Of a stretch of 64,000 bases of DNA, positions 54,894 through 63,577 are shown in pieces. A program made the translations under genes and the position numbers. How positions within the stretch are numbered: the stretch's first letter is position 1; each line of letters starts with the position of its first letter. A model generated the notes under the pieces. The model was not told the origin of the DNA and searched no databases. It saw only the letters and a list, made by a program, of their open reading frames with translations. This DNA is from Microbacterium sp. cf332 (GTDB lineage Bacteria; Actinomycetota; Actinomycetes; Actinomycetales; Microbacteriaceae), in assembly GCF_900102175.1 (NCBI RefSeq), contig NZ_FNKN01000001.1:806001-870000 (forward strand), written 5' to 3'.

Positions 54894-57611
54894 TCAGGCG
54901 CTGTGACTCGTCTTCGCCTTCGTCGCGCTGCGCTTCGCGGGGGCCGACGGCACGGCGGCGTCGGCGGCCGCGACCGCCGCGGCGCGCGTCGCGCGCACCT
55001 CGGCGAAGGACGTGCCGTAATAGGCCGCTTCCATGAGGGTCTTCATGTCGTCGATCATCGGCATGCGGGGATTAGCCGGCGCGCACTGATCCTCGTAGGC
55101 CGCCATCGCGAGGCTGTGCAGGTTGTCGAGGAATCGAGCTTCGTCGACCCCCTGCGCCTGGAACGAGCGCTCGATGCCGACGCGGTCGCGCAGCTCCTCC
55201 ACCGCGCGCGCATAGCTCTCGACACCTTCCTCCGGCGTCGCGGCCGGAAGCCCGAGGTGCTGCGCGATCTGCTGGAAGCGTTCGGGCGCGATGTAGCGCT
55301 CGTACTTGGGCCAGCTCGTGAGTTTCGTCGGGACCGTGCCGTTGTAGCGGATGACGTGAGGCAGGTAGACGGCGTTGGTCCGCCCGTGCACCAGCTTGTA
55401 GGTCGCTCCCGTCACGTGGGCCATCGCGTGCACGATCCCGAGGAAGGCATTGCCGAACGCCATGCCCGCGATGGACGCCGCGTTGTGCATCTTCTCGCGA
55501 GCTTTGCGGTCAGCGCCGTCCGTCGAGCCCGGCTCGGCCCTCGTGCTGCGCTCGATGTTCTCGAAGATGAGCTTGATCGCGTGCAGACAGAGCCCGTCGG
55601 TGTAGTCGTTCGCGTACACCGACACGTAGGCCTCGGTCGCATGGGTGAGCGCGTCGAAGCCCGCATCCGCCACGAGGAAGCCGGGGAGTACGCGCGTGAG
55701 CTCGGGATCGATGATGGCGACGGACGGGGTCAGGGCATAGTCGGCCAGGGGGTACTTCATCCCTGTCGCATCGTCCGTGATGACCGCGAAGGGCGTCATC
55801 TCCGACCCGGTTCCCGAGGTGGTGGGAACGCAGACGAGCTTGGCCTTCTGACCCATCTCGGGGAACGTGAACGCCCGCTTGCGGACGTCGAAGAACTTCT
55901 CGCGCATGTCGGAGAACTCGATCTCGGGGTGCTCGTAGAGCAGCCACATCACCTTGGCCGCATCCATCGGCGACCCCCCGCCGAGCGCGATGATCGTGTC
56001 CGGCTGGAACTGACGCAGCTGTTCGGCTCCCGCCACCACCTCCGACACCTTCGGCTCGGGGCGGACCCGGTTCAGCAGCTGCACCTGGACGCGGTTCTCG
56101 CGACGGTTCAGGACATCGGTGATGCGGTCGACATAGCCGAGCGAGGTCATCGTCTCGTCGGTGATGATCGTCACCCGCTCCACACCGCGCATGTCTGCGA
56201 GGTACCGGATCGCGTGCGGCTCGAAGTAGGTCTTCGCCGGGATCTTGAACCACTGCAGGTTGTTGTTGCGTCGACCGACGCGTTTGACGTTCACGAGGTT
56301 CACCGCCGAGACGTTGTTGGATACCGAGTTGTGCCCGTACGAGCCGCATCCGAGGGTGAGCGAGGGCAGGAAGGCGTTGTAGATGTCTCCGATGCCGCCG
56401 AGGGCGGACGGCGAGTTCTCGATGATGCGCACCGCCTTGACCACCTCCGCGAAGCGTGCGATCACCTCGGCGTCGTTCGAGTGGATGGCTCCGGAGTGAC
56501 CGAGTCCGTCGAACGCCACCATCTGTCGTGAGAGCTCTATCCCCTCGTCGGGGGTCGCGGCGTGCAGCACGGCGAGGACCGGCGCGAGCTTCTCGCGGGT
56601 CAGCGGCTCGTGCGGGCCGACCCCGGAGACGTCGGCGAGGAGGATCGAGGTGTCGGCGGGGACGGTGAACCCCGCCTGCTCCGCGATCCACACGGGCGAC
56701 TGGCCGACGACGCGAGCGTTGAGCTTGGCGTCCGCGCAGTTGCCGCTGTCGGCGGTCACCCCGAAGATGAACTCCTCGAGCATCGCCTTCTCTGTGCTGT
56801 CCACCCGGTAGGCGTGCAAGCGGGCGAACTCCTGGAGCGCCTCGTCGGCGACGGGTCGGTCGAGGATGACGGCCTGCTCGCTCGCGCACACCATGCCCAT
56901 ATCGAAGGACTTCGAGAGGACGATGTCGTTGACGGCGCGACCGACGTCGGCCGTGCGCTCGATGAACGCCGGCACGTTCCCGGCGCCCACGCCGAGAGCG
57001 GGTTTTCCGCACGAGTAGGCGGCACGGACCATGGCGTTGCCGCCGGTGGCGAGGATCAACGCGACCCCGGGATGGTTCATCAGCTCGCCCGACGCCTCCA
57101 TCGACGGCTCCGCGATCCACTGGATGCAGTCGACGGGCGCTCCGGCCGCCACCGCCGCGTCCCGGACGATCCGAGCCGCCTCCGACGAGCACCGCTGAGC
57201 GGACGGATGGAACCCGAAGACGATGGGATTACGCGTCTTCAGCGCGATGAGCGACTTGAAGATGGCGGTCGAGGTCGGGTTGGTGACCGGCGTGAGCGCG
57301 CAGATCACCCCGACGGGATCCGCGATCTCGGTGATCCCGGTGAGCTCGTCATGGGCGATCACGCCGACGGTCTTCTGGTCGATGATCGAGTGCGTCACGT
57401 GCTCGCACGCGAACATGTTCTTCACGGCTTTGTCCTCGAAGAGTCCCCGACCGGTCTCTTCGACCGCCATGACGGCGAGCTCGCCGTGGTGGTGGAGGGC
57501 GGCCACCGACGCCTTGCGGACGATGTGGTCGATCTGCTCCTGGGTGAAGAGCGCGTAGTCGTCGAGGGCTCGTTGAGCCCGAGCGACGAGGGCGTCGATG
57601 GCGATGGACAT
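54894..57611 (-). CDS. adhE: Bifunctional acetaldehyde-CoA / alcohol dehydrogenase
   Basis: AdhE turns acetyl-CoA into ethanol through acetaldehyde, using two NADH, in fermentation. The 905-residue protein has an N-terminal aldehyde dehydrogenase domain (about 1-440; Cys 242 in [10 protein letters not shown]) and a C-terminal iron alcohol dehydrogenase (about 455-870; [25 protein letters not shown], and [14 protein letters not shown] with iron His). A Lys/Ala/Ser-rich tail of about 35 residues is additional. The ATG at 57611 follows a leader of about 75 nt. The promoter carries a GntR-type palindrome. Confidence 0.95.
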   Translation of the reverse strand: MSIAIDALVARAQRALDDYALFTQEQIDHIVRKASVAALHHHGELAVMAVEETGRGLFEDKAVKNMFACEHVTHSIIDQKTVGVIAHDELTGITEIADPVGVICALTPVTNPTSTAIFKSLIALKTRNPIVFGFHPSAQRCSSEAARIVRDAAVAAGAPVDCIQWIAEPSMEASGELMNHPGVALILATGGNAMVRAAYSCGKPALGVGAGNVPAFIERTADVGRAVNDIVLSKSFDMGMVCASEQAVILDRPVADEALQEFARLHAYRVDSTEKAMLEEFIFGVTADSGNCADAKLNARVVGQSPVWIAEQAGFTVPADTSILLADVSGVGPHEPLTREKLAPVLAVLHAATPDEGIELSRQMVAFDGLGHSGAIHSNDAEVIARFAEVVKAVRIIENSPSALGGIGDIYNAFLPSLTLGCGSYGHNSVSNNVSAVNLVNVKRVGRRNNNLQWFKIPAKTYFEPHAIRYLADMRGVERVTIITDETMTSLGYVDRITDVLNRRENRVQVQLLNRVRPEPKVSEVVAGAEQLRQFQPDTIIALGGGSPMDAAKVMWLLYEHPEIEFSDMREKFFDVRKRAFTFPEMGQKAKLVCVPTTSGTGSEMTPFAVITDDATGMKYPLADYALTPSVAIIDPELTRVLPGFLVADAGFDALTHATEAYVSVYANDYTDGLCLHAIKLIFENIERSTRAEPGSTDGADRKAREKMHNAASIAGMAFGNAFLGIVHAMAHVTGATYKLVHGRTNAVYLPHVIRYNGTVPTKLTSWPKYERYIAPERFQQIAQHLGLPAATPEEGVESYARAVEELRDRVGIERSFQAQGVDEARFLDNLHSLAMAAYEDQCAPANPRMPMIDDMKTLMEAAYYGTSFAEVRATRAAAVAAADAAVPSAPAKRSATKAKTSHSA

Positions 57612-57690
57612 CGTCTGCCTTCCCGGCGGGGACGAAGATCCGCGCCTGTGTCCGAGAACCGGGATGGAGGGACCTCGACCCCGTGTCCCC

Positions 57691-57714
57691 AGTATGCTCT
57701 GTGGTCAGACCACA
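57691..57714 (-). promoter_or_regulatory. adhE promoter with GntR-type operator
   Basis: A perfect palindrome TGTGGTC-A-GACCACA at 57700-57714 contains TGGTCAGACCA, matching the TNGTNNNACNA pattern of FadR-subfamily GntR repressors. On the minus strand CATACT (57691-57696) is a probable -10 box, so the operator covers the spacer and -35. The plus strand also reads TATGCT at 57693-57698. Confidence 0.6.
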
Positions 57715-57733
57715 CTCGCTCCCCTCGGCCGGA

Positions 57734-57755
57734 AGAAATCACCCGCAGGATTTCT
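57734..57755. promoter_or_regulatory. Inverted repeat between adhE and nrdI
   Basis: AGAAATC and GATTTCT (57734-57740 and 57749-57755) flank 8 nt. It is 39 bp before the nrdI box CAGAAT (57794-57799), which ends 6 nt before the GTG. It could be an operator for nrdI; it does not read as an obvious NrdR box. Confidence 0.35.
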
Positions 57756-57805
57756 CCCCGGTCCGCGCGGGCGGACGCGACGGCGAGACGCGTCAGAATG
57801 ACGCC

Positions 57806-58246
57806 GTGACGCAGCTGCCTGTCTATTACTATTCGTCGACATCGAACCTCATCCGCCGATTCGCCGGGCGTCTGCATGCGCACGACGGGCGCCCCGTCCT
57901 CGATCTGTCCGACCGTGCCGTGCGGACCGGCGAAGCGTCGGAGGCGTGGGTGCTGCTGACCCCCTCGTACAAGGCGGGCAACGACGCGCACGCGACCCTT
58001 CCGGCTGCCGTGCGAGCCTTCCTCCGAGCACCTGCGACTCGCCGGCGTCTCGTGGGCATCATCGGGTCGGGTAATCGGAACTTCGGTGATCACTACCAAG
58101 CCGCGGCCCGTGAGCTCGCCCGCGTCTCCGGCAGGCCGGTGATCTTCGAGTTCGAGTTGGCGGGAACCCCGGAGGACGTGGTCGAGTGCGCCCGAGTCCT
58201 CGCAGCCTTCGACGAACGCTTCATCGGCCGAGCGGGCAGGAAATGA
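57806..58246 (+). CDS. nrdI: NrdI flavodoxin-like protein
   Basis: NrdI supplies the oxidant that activates the dimanganese class Ib ribonucleotide reductase NrdF. The 146-residue protein starts [14 protein letters not shown], the FMN phosphate loop, and has LTPSYKAG near 53 and [15 protein letters not shown] near 85, all diagnostic. It usually lies in nrdHIEF; here it is alone between adhE and cspA. The GTG at 57806 is preferred over longer starts because CAGAAT ends 6 nt before it and the family sequence begins here. Confidence 0.9.
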   Translation: MTQLPVYYYSSTSNLIRRFAGRLHAHDGRPVLDLSDRAVRTGEASEAWVLLTPSYKAGNDAHATLPAAVRAFLRAPATRRRLVGIIGSGNRNFGDHYQAAARELARVSGRPVIFEFELAGTPEDVVECARVLAAFDERFIGRAGRK

Positions 58247-58562
58247 ATTCGAGACTCGCGGCGTCATTCAGCGGATTCGCCGGACGCATCGCCCCACCGG
58301 CGCCGGAAATCGCGTAGCATTCGAGAGTCGGTGCGTCACGGCGCGCCTCTCCGTCGGTTCAGTCCGACGTGCACTTCGTTTCATTCCGCCGTCGATCTCA
58401 TGCACCCGGGCCGTGCTCTCGGCCCCGCGACCGTACCTATCTGGACCGGTCGCCACAACCGGCGAGTGTCCGCTCGCCCCCACACACTCCGCAGCGGCCC
58501 GGCCGCAGCGGTATCCGGATCATCACAGCGGTGGTCCCAGAACACAGAAGGAAAATGACGAC
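58247..58562 (+). promoter_or_regulatory. Long cspA leader and promoter region
   Basis: This 316-bp stretch has no convincing gene. TAGCAT at 58315-58320 is a probable -10, giving a leader of about 235 nt. AGAAGGA lies 10 nt before the ATG. Long structured leaders are typical of cold-shock mRNAs, where they act as temperature-sensitive elements. No -35 was clear. Confidence 0.5.
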
Positions 58563-58766
58563 ATGGCCACTGGCACCGTCAAATGGTTCAACTCGGAGAA
58601 GGGGTTCGGCTTCATCGCTCCGGACGACGGCACCGCGGACGTGTTCGCGCACTTCAGCGCCATCTCCGGCACTGGACACCGCAACCTGTTCGAGAACCAG
58701 AAGGTCGAGTTCGACGTGGAGCAGGGCCAGAAGGGCCTGCAGGCGACGAACATCCGCGCTCTCTGA
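58563..58766 (+). CDS. Cold shock protein (CspA family)
   Basis: This 67-residue RNA chaperone binds single-stranded RNA and DNA. Both RNA-binding motifs are intact: KGFGFI (about 13-18) and DVFAHF (about 26-31). The start is [20 protein letters not shown]. It has the typical Csp length and a single domain. A GC-rich hairpin ends the gene. Confidence 0.96.
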   Translation: MATGTVKWFNSEKGFGFIAPDDGTADVFAHFSAISGTGHRNLFENQKVEFDVEQGQKGLQATNIRAL

Positions 58767-58782
58767 GCGTTCGACGCAGTGA

Positions 58783-58810
58783 AGGGGTCGGCCCGTTCGG
58801 GCCGGCCCCT
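58783..58810 (+). terminator. Terminator after the cold shock gene
   Basis: A 12-13-bp GC-rich stem (AGGGGTCGGCCCG with CGGGCCGGCCCCT, one wobble pair) with a short TTC loop, followed by TTCC. Confidence 0.75.
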
Positions 58811-58845
58811 TCCGCATGCCCGGCGCTATGCGACCGGGTGTCCCC

Positions 58846-59247
58846 TCAGGCCAGGACGAGTTCGACCTCGGAGTGACCGGCGAACACCTCGAGCACGAGG
58901 TCGAAGTAGGTCCTCCCGGCGCCGCGGTCGAGGTCGGCCAGTGCGGCCCGCGCCGGGGCCGACGCGTAGACGTCGGGACGCGCGAGCTTGCCCGCGTACC
59001 ATGCACGGGTCGCCGTGCGACCGAGCGCCCGGCGCGACTGCTCGGCATCCACCCATACGATGCGCGCGGACGGTGATGTCGCGAGCACTCCGAAGCCCCC
59101 GTACAGCAGATCGTCCAGGGCGTCGAGACTCTCCCCCAGTGTCCAGTCCTCGTCGGGCATGAGCACGCGATTCAGCTCGACGTAGAGCGACGGGATGTCG
59201 CCGACACGCGATCCCTCGATTCGGAGCTCACGCGGTGGCTCGGTCAC
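58846..59247 (-). CDS. Barstar-like protein
   Basis: The 133-residue protein has the barstar pattern: a first strand and helix with IEGSRVGDIPSLYVELNRVL, then GESLDALDDLLYGGFG (the NLDALWD-type helix), and a C-terminal helix-strand LVLEVFAGHSEVELVLA. Barstar folds inhibit barnase-type ribonucleases, and many actinobacterial relatives have no known partner. No barnase-like gene is beside it. TAACGT lies 6 nt before the GTG at 59247. Confidence 0.75.
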   Translation of the reverse strand: MTEPPRELRIEGSRVGDIPSLYVELNRVLMPDEDWTLGESLDALDDLLYGGFGVLATSPSARIVWVDAEQSRRALGRTATRAWYAGKLARPDVYASAPARAALADLDRGAGRTYFDLVLEVFAGHSEVELVLA

Positions 59248-59253
59248 CTCACG

Positions 59254-59259
59254 ACGTTA
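59254..59259 (-). promoter_or_regulatory. -10 box of the barstar-like gene, leaderless type
   Basis: TAACGT on the minus strand, exactly 6 nt before the GTG. Confidence 0.45.
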
Positions 59260-59286
59260 TCCCGGCCGACCGTTGACGCGCGACCG

Positions 59287-59856
59287 TCAGCGCAGTGCGC
59301 CGGCGACGAACAGGTCGGGGCGCTCGGACTGGAGGTAGATCATCAGCTCGCTGTGCCCTGTCATGGCCGTCGTGGTCGAGAAGAGCGTCCGCCGCTCGCG
59401 CTTCCCGACGATGCCGCCGTACCGGCCGGCGACGTTGGGAAGGAGCCGTGTGATCTCGGAGGTCGCGACGCGCATCGGCGGGAGGAACCCGCGCGAGACA
59501 TAGATCTCATGCGCGGCGACCTCGAGCCGCATCCGCGTCATCCCGTGAGCGAGCCAGATAAGGGCTGCGCCGATGAGCAGCGCGCCGAGACCCACATAGC
59601 GCATCGCGGGCGAGTCCTCGGGTCGCGCCAGCGGCGCCGTCAGAGTGATGATGCCGACGCCGGCCATCAGGACGCCGCAAGCGCGCACCATCACCCGCCG
59701 CCATCGCTGTACCGACACCGTGAGCAGGATGGTGGGCCGCTCGGTGCGCCACGCCGCGGCGACGTCGGACGATCGCGCGAGAACCGCGCTCGCGACCGCG
59801 ATGAGCGCCATGATGACCACGGCGACGACGCCCAGCAACGGGTAGACGGTTTCCAT
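59287..59856 (-). CDS. Uncharacterised membrane protein (189 aa)
   Basis: I do not recognise a family. It starts METVYPLLGVVAVVIMALIA, a membrane helix, followed by a cytoplasmic loop with Arg/Trp residues, then two more helices near 55-75 and 85-105 (VGLGALLIGAALIWLAHGM). The C-terminal half is soluble and beta-rich (RGFLPPMRVATSEITRLLPN, RRTLFSTTTAM). The start ATG at 59856 has GAGAGGTC upstream. A minus-strand TACGGT at about 59895-59900 may be its -10 box. It follows the galactanase gene by 69 bp. Confidence 0.7.
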   Translation of the reverse strand: METVYPLLGVVAVVIMALIAVASAVLARSSDVAAAWRTERPTILLTVSVQRWRRVMVRACGVLMAGVGIITLTAPLARPEDSPAMRYVGLGALLIGAALIWLAHGMTRMRLEVAAHEIYVSRGFLPPMRVATSEITRLLPNVAGRYGGIVGKRERRTLFSTTTAMTGHSELMIYLQSERPDLFVAGALR

Positions 59857-59925
59857 CGGCAGCCGACCTCTCGTCCGGAACAGGCGACCTCGACCGTAGC
59901 GCACCCACGTCTCCGGTGCCGTCGC

Positions 59926-61578
59926 CTACCCGATGCGCTGCACGCGGACGTCGTCGACGTTGATCCAGTTGCCCGCCTGCGCGTCGGTGTAGAACCCGAT
60001 CTCGAGCGCACCGCTCGTCACCGTCACATCGAGAGCGACCCGCTTCCAGTCGTGCGTACTCACCGGGATCCCCGCCTGCTGCTCCGCTCCCCCGGCATTC
60101 TTCGCATAGAGATAGGCGGAGTTCTGCCCACCACCGTTGAGCGTCCACGCCGAGACGCGATACGTCCCGGACGGGAGCCCCGAGAAGGTCTGATACACCG
60201 AGGCGGTGTAGGCCGTCGACTTCCAGAACGAGAGCTTGAGGGATCCGACGATGGCGGGGTCTTGCGTGAAGACGGCGTTCGCATGCGCATCGCCGGGCGA
60301 CCACACACCCCAGCCGCTCGGCGTGTTCGTGTAGCCGTCCTGCTCGAAACCGCCGTTCACGACGAGGTCGATCGGTGGGGTCTCCCCGAAGACGTCGAGG
60401 GTCGGGAGAGCCGCGCCCGTCCAGTCGAACAACGTCTGGTTGTCCCAGGGGTTCGACAGCACCCCGCCGTCATCGTTGTCGAGTTTGCCGGCTTCGGTGC
60501 CCCAGTTCGCGCCGGGCACCGGTAGCCAGCCCGGCTCCCACCAGATCAGTCCCCGGCCGTGACCGTTCGGGACGGCGCGGACGATGTCGCGCAGGTCGCG
60601 GAGGTACGCCGTCTGGCCGGCGACGCTCGCGGGGTAACCGCCCGTCGCCTCTTCCGCCGTGTAGAAGGAGTTGCCGAGACCGTCGCCGTCTCCGAGGGTC
60701 CACCCGTAGGCGGTCTCGACAATCAGCACGTCCTTGCCGTAGCGCGCACTGATGTCATTGAGGTTGACCGCGAGCTCACCCATTGTCCCGTGCCAGAACG
60801 GATAGTACGAGAGGCCGATGACGTCGAACGGCACCCCGTGGTCGGTGATCTCGTCGAACCACCAGCGGTAGAGGGCGTTGTCGCCGCCGTGATCGAGGTG
60901 CAGCACGATCTCGATGTCCTCGCCCGGCGCCAAGGCGGCGTCGACACCGTCGATGCCCGCGCTGAGCAGCTCGGCCAGCTGCGAGAAGTCCGACACGCCG
61001 TTGCCGACGCGACCGTGATCCCACAGGATGCCGCTCGGGATCTCGTTCCCCATCTGCACCATGTCGGGCAGGACGCCCGCGGCCCGCATCTGGGTGATGA
61101 CGCCGTTCGTGTAATCGCCCACTGTCGCGACGAGCTGCGGGTACGACAGCGTCCGCCAGGCTTTCGGCAGTGTCTGCGTGCCGGGGTCGGCCCACCAGTC
61201 GCTGAGGTGGAAGTCGAGCAGGATGTCCATGCCCGCCGCTCTCGCGCGCTGCGCCGTCGCGATCGTCGTGGCGAGATCATTGGTGCCTCCGCCGTAGGGC
61301 TCGCCCGAGACGGTGTAGGGATCGACCCACAGCCGCAGTCGGGCGAGATTCATCCCCGCGTCGGCCATGATGTCGATCGGGTCTCCGGTCACTCCCGCGC
61401 GCGAGAACTGCCCGCCGAGAGTCTCGACCTCGTCGATCATGCCCAGGTCCCCGCCCATCACGAAGTCGTCGGGGTCGAAAGCCGCAATCGCCGTCGTCGC
61501 CGGCAGCCCGCCGACGATCAGAGCGGTCACCGCCGTCGCGGCGAGCGCCGTCGCTCGCCACCGTGCTCGGTGAGTCAT
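59926..61578 (-). CDS. Secreted GH53 endo-beta-1,4-galactanase with C-terminal carbohydrate-binding domain
   Basis: The 550-residue enzyme cuts beta-1,4-galactan, the side chains of pectin or arabinogalactan. A signal peptide (about 1-32) precedes the GH53 barrel (about 35-390), with the acid/base Glu 179 in QMGNEIPSG and nucleophile Glu 288 in LIVETAYGW. The last 145 residues (from VVNGGFEQDG to INVDDVRVQ) form a beta-sandwich of CBM type, similar to galactan-binding CBM61 or CBM4/9 modules. It overlaps the second GH53 gene by ATGA. Confidence 0.9.
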   Translation of the reverse strand: MTHRARWRATALAATAVTALIVGGLPATTAIAAFDPDDFVMGGDLGMIDEVETLGGQFSRAGVTGDPIDIMADAGMNLARLRLWVDPYTVSGEPYGGGTNDLATTIATAQRARAAGMDILLDFHLSDWWADPGTQTLPKAWRTLSYPQLVATVGDYTNGVITQMRAAGVLPDMVQMGNEIPSGILWDHGRVGNGVSDFSQLAELLSAGIDGVDAALAPGEDIEIVLHLDHGGDNALYRWWFDEITDHGVPFDVIGLSYYPFWHGTMGELAVNLNDISARYGKDVLIVETAYGWTLGDGDGLGNSFYTAEEATGGYPASVAGQTAYLRDLRDIVRAVPNGHGRGLIWWEPGWLPVPGANWGTEAGKLDNDDGGVLSNPWDNQTLFDWTGAALPTLDVFGETPPIDLVVNGGFEQDGYTNTPSGWGVWSPGDAHANAVFTQDPAIVGSLKLSFWKSTAYTASVYQTFSGLPSGTYRVSAWTLNGGGQNSAYLYAKNAGGAEQQAGIPVSTHDWKRVALDVTVTSGALEIGFYTDAQAGNWINVDDVRVQRIG

Positions 61579-62747
61579 GATTCTTCTCCTCTCGTGAGCC
61601 CGCATCGACCGGATGCCGCTCCGAGTGCGGTGAGCGACGCGAGCGCGCGACCGCGCTCGTCGAAAAGCGTCTGGTTGGCCCACCCGTTGCCGGGCTCGGC
61701 GATGTCGTCGCCGTAGGCCATTCCGGCGTCGGAGGCCCAGGAGGTTCCGGCCACCGGCAGCCAGGCAGGCTCCCAATAGACGATCCCGACGCCGCGCCCA
61801 CCCGGAACGCCCCGCACGACGGCGGCGAGGTCGTCGAGGTAGCGCGCCTGTCCCACCACCGACGGCGGGTACACCGCAGCCGGGGAGGCTGCGTCGAACA
61901 TCGACATGCCGGCAGGGTTGTCGGGCCGATGGGCGTACGCCGTCTCGACGACGATGACGTCCCTGTCGAAACGCTTGACGATGGCATGGAGGTTGGCGCG
62001 CAGGTCGTCGAGCGAGCCGTGCCAGAGGGGGTAGTACGACAGCCCCACCGCGTCGAAGTCGACCCCGCGAGCGGTGATCTCGTCGAACCAGCGGCGGTAG
62101 AGGTCGGCGGCACCCCCCGCATCGAGATGAAGCACGATCCGTGAGCCCGGGGCGGCCGCGCGCACCGCTGCCGATCCCGCTTGCAGCAGTGTCGCGAGCC
62201 GGTCGTACTGCGCTCGGGCCTCCTCGACGGGGACGGCGGCGAAGGTGCGACTTTCGAGGTCGTACTTCGGCGTGCGGCCGAACGGCCACAGCATCCCGTT
62301 CGTCGTCTCATTGCCGACCTGGACCCACTCCGGGCTTCCGGCCGCGCCCCGCACCGCGTCGACCACGTCGCTCGTGTGCGCCGCGACGGCGTCGCACACC
62401 CCGCGCATATCGAGATGCCGCCATGATCGAGGGAGCGACTGCTTCTTGGGGTCGGCCCAGAAGTCGCTGTAGTGCAGGTCGACCATGAGGCCGAGACCGG
62501 CGGCGCGAGCCCGTTCGGCGAGACGGAGAGTGGTGTCGAGATCGTTGGTCCCGCCCTGATAGGGACGGCCTTCGGCGTCGGTGGGATCGACCCACACCCG
62601 CAATCGGGCGAGGTTCACGCCGTGGTCGGCGAGGATCGCGAACAGGTCTCTCGTGCCCACCGCATCGGAGAACCGCGCCCCCAGGGCCTCGATCTCCGCG
62701 GTCATCGACACGTCGGCGCCCCGGACGGGCAGTGGCGTAGTCGTCAT
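61575..62747 (-). CDS. GH53 family galactanase without signal peptide
   Basis: This 390-residue GH53 enzyme lacks a signal peptide and carbohydrate-binding domain, so it is probably cytosolic. It begins MTTTPLPVRGADVSMTAE, with acid/base Glu 147 in QVGNETTNG and nucleophile Glu 268 in VVETAYAHR. Substrates may be short galactooligosaccharides imported by the adjacent ABC permeases. It overlaps the permease gene upstream (ATGA) and the exported GH53 gene downstream (ATGA), so the four genes read as one operon. Confidence 0.88.
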   Translation of the reverse strand: MTTTPLPVRGADVSMTAEIEALGARFSDAVGTRDLFAILADHGVNLARLRVWVDPTDAEGRPYQGGTNDLDTTLRLAERARAAGLGLMVDLHYSDFWADPKKQSLPRSWRHLDMRGVCDAVAAHTSDVVDAVRGAAGSPEWVQVGNETTNGMLWPFGRTPKYDLESRTFAAVPVEEARAQYDRLATLLQAGSAAVRAAAPGSRIVLHLDAGGAADLYRRWFDEITARGVDFDAVGLSYYPLWHGSLDDLRANLHAIVKRFDRDVIVVETAYAHRPDNPAGMSMFDAASPAAVYPPSVVGQARYLDDLAAVVRGVPGGRGVGIVYWEPAWLPVAGTSWASDAGMAYGDDIAEPGNGWANQTLFDERGRALASLTALGAASGRCGLTRGEES

Positions 62748-63577
62748 TCTTTCTCTCCTCCTTGAGCGAGCCCCGCGACCAGGTAGCGCTGGAGCATCAT
62801 GTAGAGCACCGTGATGGGCACCGCGACGAGAATGGCCCCCGCCGCGAAGGTCGTGAAGTCGTTCCGGGTCTGATCCGAGATCAGTTGGAACAGTCCTATC
62901 GCGACGGTGTAGTTCTGCGGGCTGCTTATCAACAGGCGCGGCAGGATGAAGTCCATCCAGGGCACGGCGAACTGGGTCACCGCGACGAACGTGAGCATCG
63001 GGGTCATCAGCGGCAGCAGGATGCGCGTGAAGATCTGCAGATGCGAGGCACCGTCGAGCACCGCCGCCTCGTCGAGGCTGGTCGAGATGCCGTCGAGGTA
63101 ACCCTTGAGGAGCCAGATGTTGTAGGGCACCGCTGCAGCGACGCTCGCGATGATCAGGCCCGCGAGACTGTCGAGCAGACCGAAGTTCAGGTACAGGATG
63201 TAGATCGCGATGGCGGTCATGAACGTGGGGAAGATCTGGATGACGAGCATGACCAGCAGGCCGATGCGGCGGCCCGAGAAGCGCAGCCGCGCGAAGACGT
63301 AGGCGGCGATCGCCGACAGCAGCACGCTCAGGACCATGTTCGACACGGCCACGATGAGCGAGTTGCCGTACCAGGTCGCGAACGGCGTGTCGGTGAACAG
63401 CCGGACGTAGTTGGCGAGCGTCGGGTCGGCGGGGATCGCCGACGCCTGCGCGAGCGATCGCCCTGATCCGAGCGAGGAGCCGACGATCCACGCCAGCGGA
63501 TACAGCACGATGACGGCCACGACGACGAGCTCGACGTGGATGAGCGCGGTGATGACGCGACTTCGGGTTCTATGCAT
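62744..63577 (-). CDS. Sugar ABC transporter permease (MalG/GanQ type)
   Basis: The 277-residue inner-membrane permease has six helices. The EAA loop, EAAVLDGASHLQIFTRILLP at about 180-200, contacts the ATPase. It pairs with the next permease to form the channel for an oligosaccharide. The ATG at 63577 overlaps the upstream permease stop by 8 bp. By context with two galactanases it likely imports galactooligosaccharides; no binding-protein gene is visible in the window. Confidence 0.88.
   Translation of the reverse strand: MHRTRSRVITALIHVELVVVAVIVLYPLAWIVGSSLGSGRSLAQASAIPADPTLANYVRLFTDTPFATWYGNSLIVAVSNMVLSVLLSAIAAYVFARLRFSGRRIGLLVMLVIQIFPTFMTAIAIYILYLNFGLLDSLAGLIIASVAAAVPYNIWLLKGYLDGISTSLDEAAVLDGASHLQIFTRILLPLMTPMLTFVAVTQFAVPWMDFILPRLLISSPQNYTVAIGLFQLISDQTRNDFTTFAAGAILVAVPITVLYMMLQRYLVAGLAQGGEKE

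Noticed and set aside
53493..56531. A 1012-codon open frame on the plus strand over the A24, DUF1905, aldo/keto reductase and adhE genes
   Set aside because: It crosses several genes with strong family matches on the other strand and has no recognisable domain.
57612..57805. A Rex redox operator at adhE
   Set aside because: No TTGTGA-N6-TCACAA-like site was found. The only strong palindrome fits GntR-type sites.
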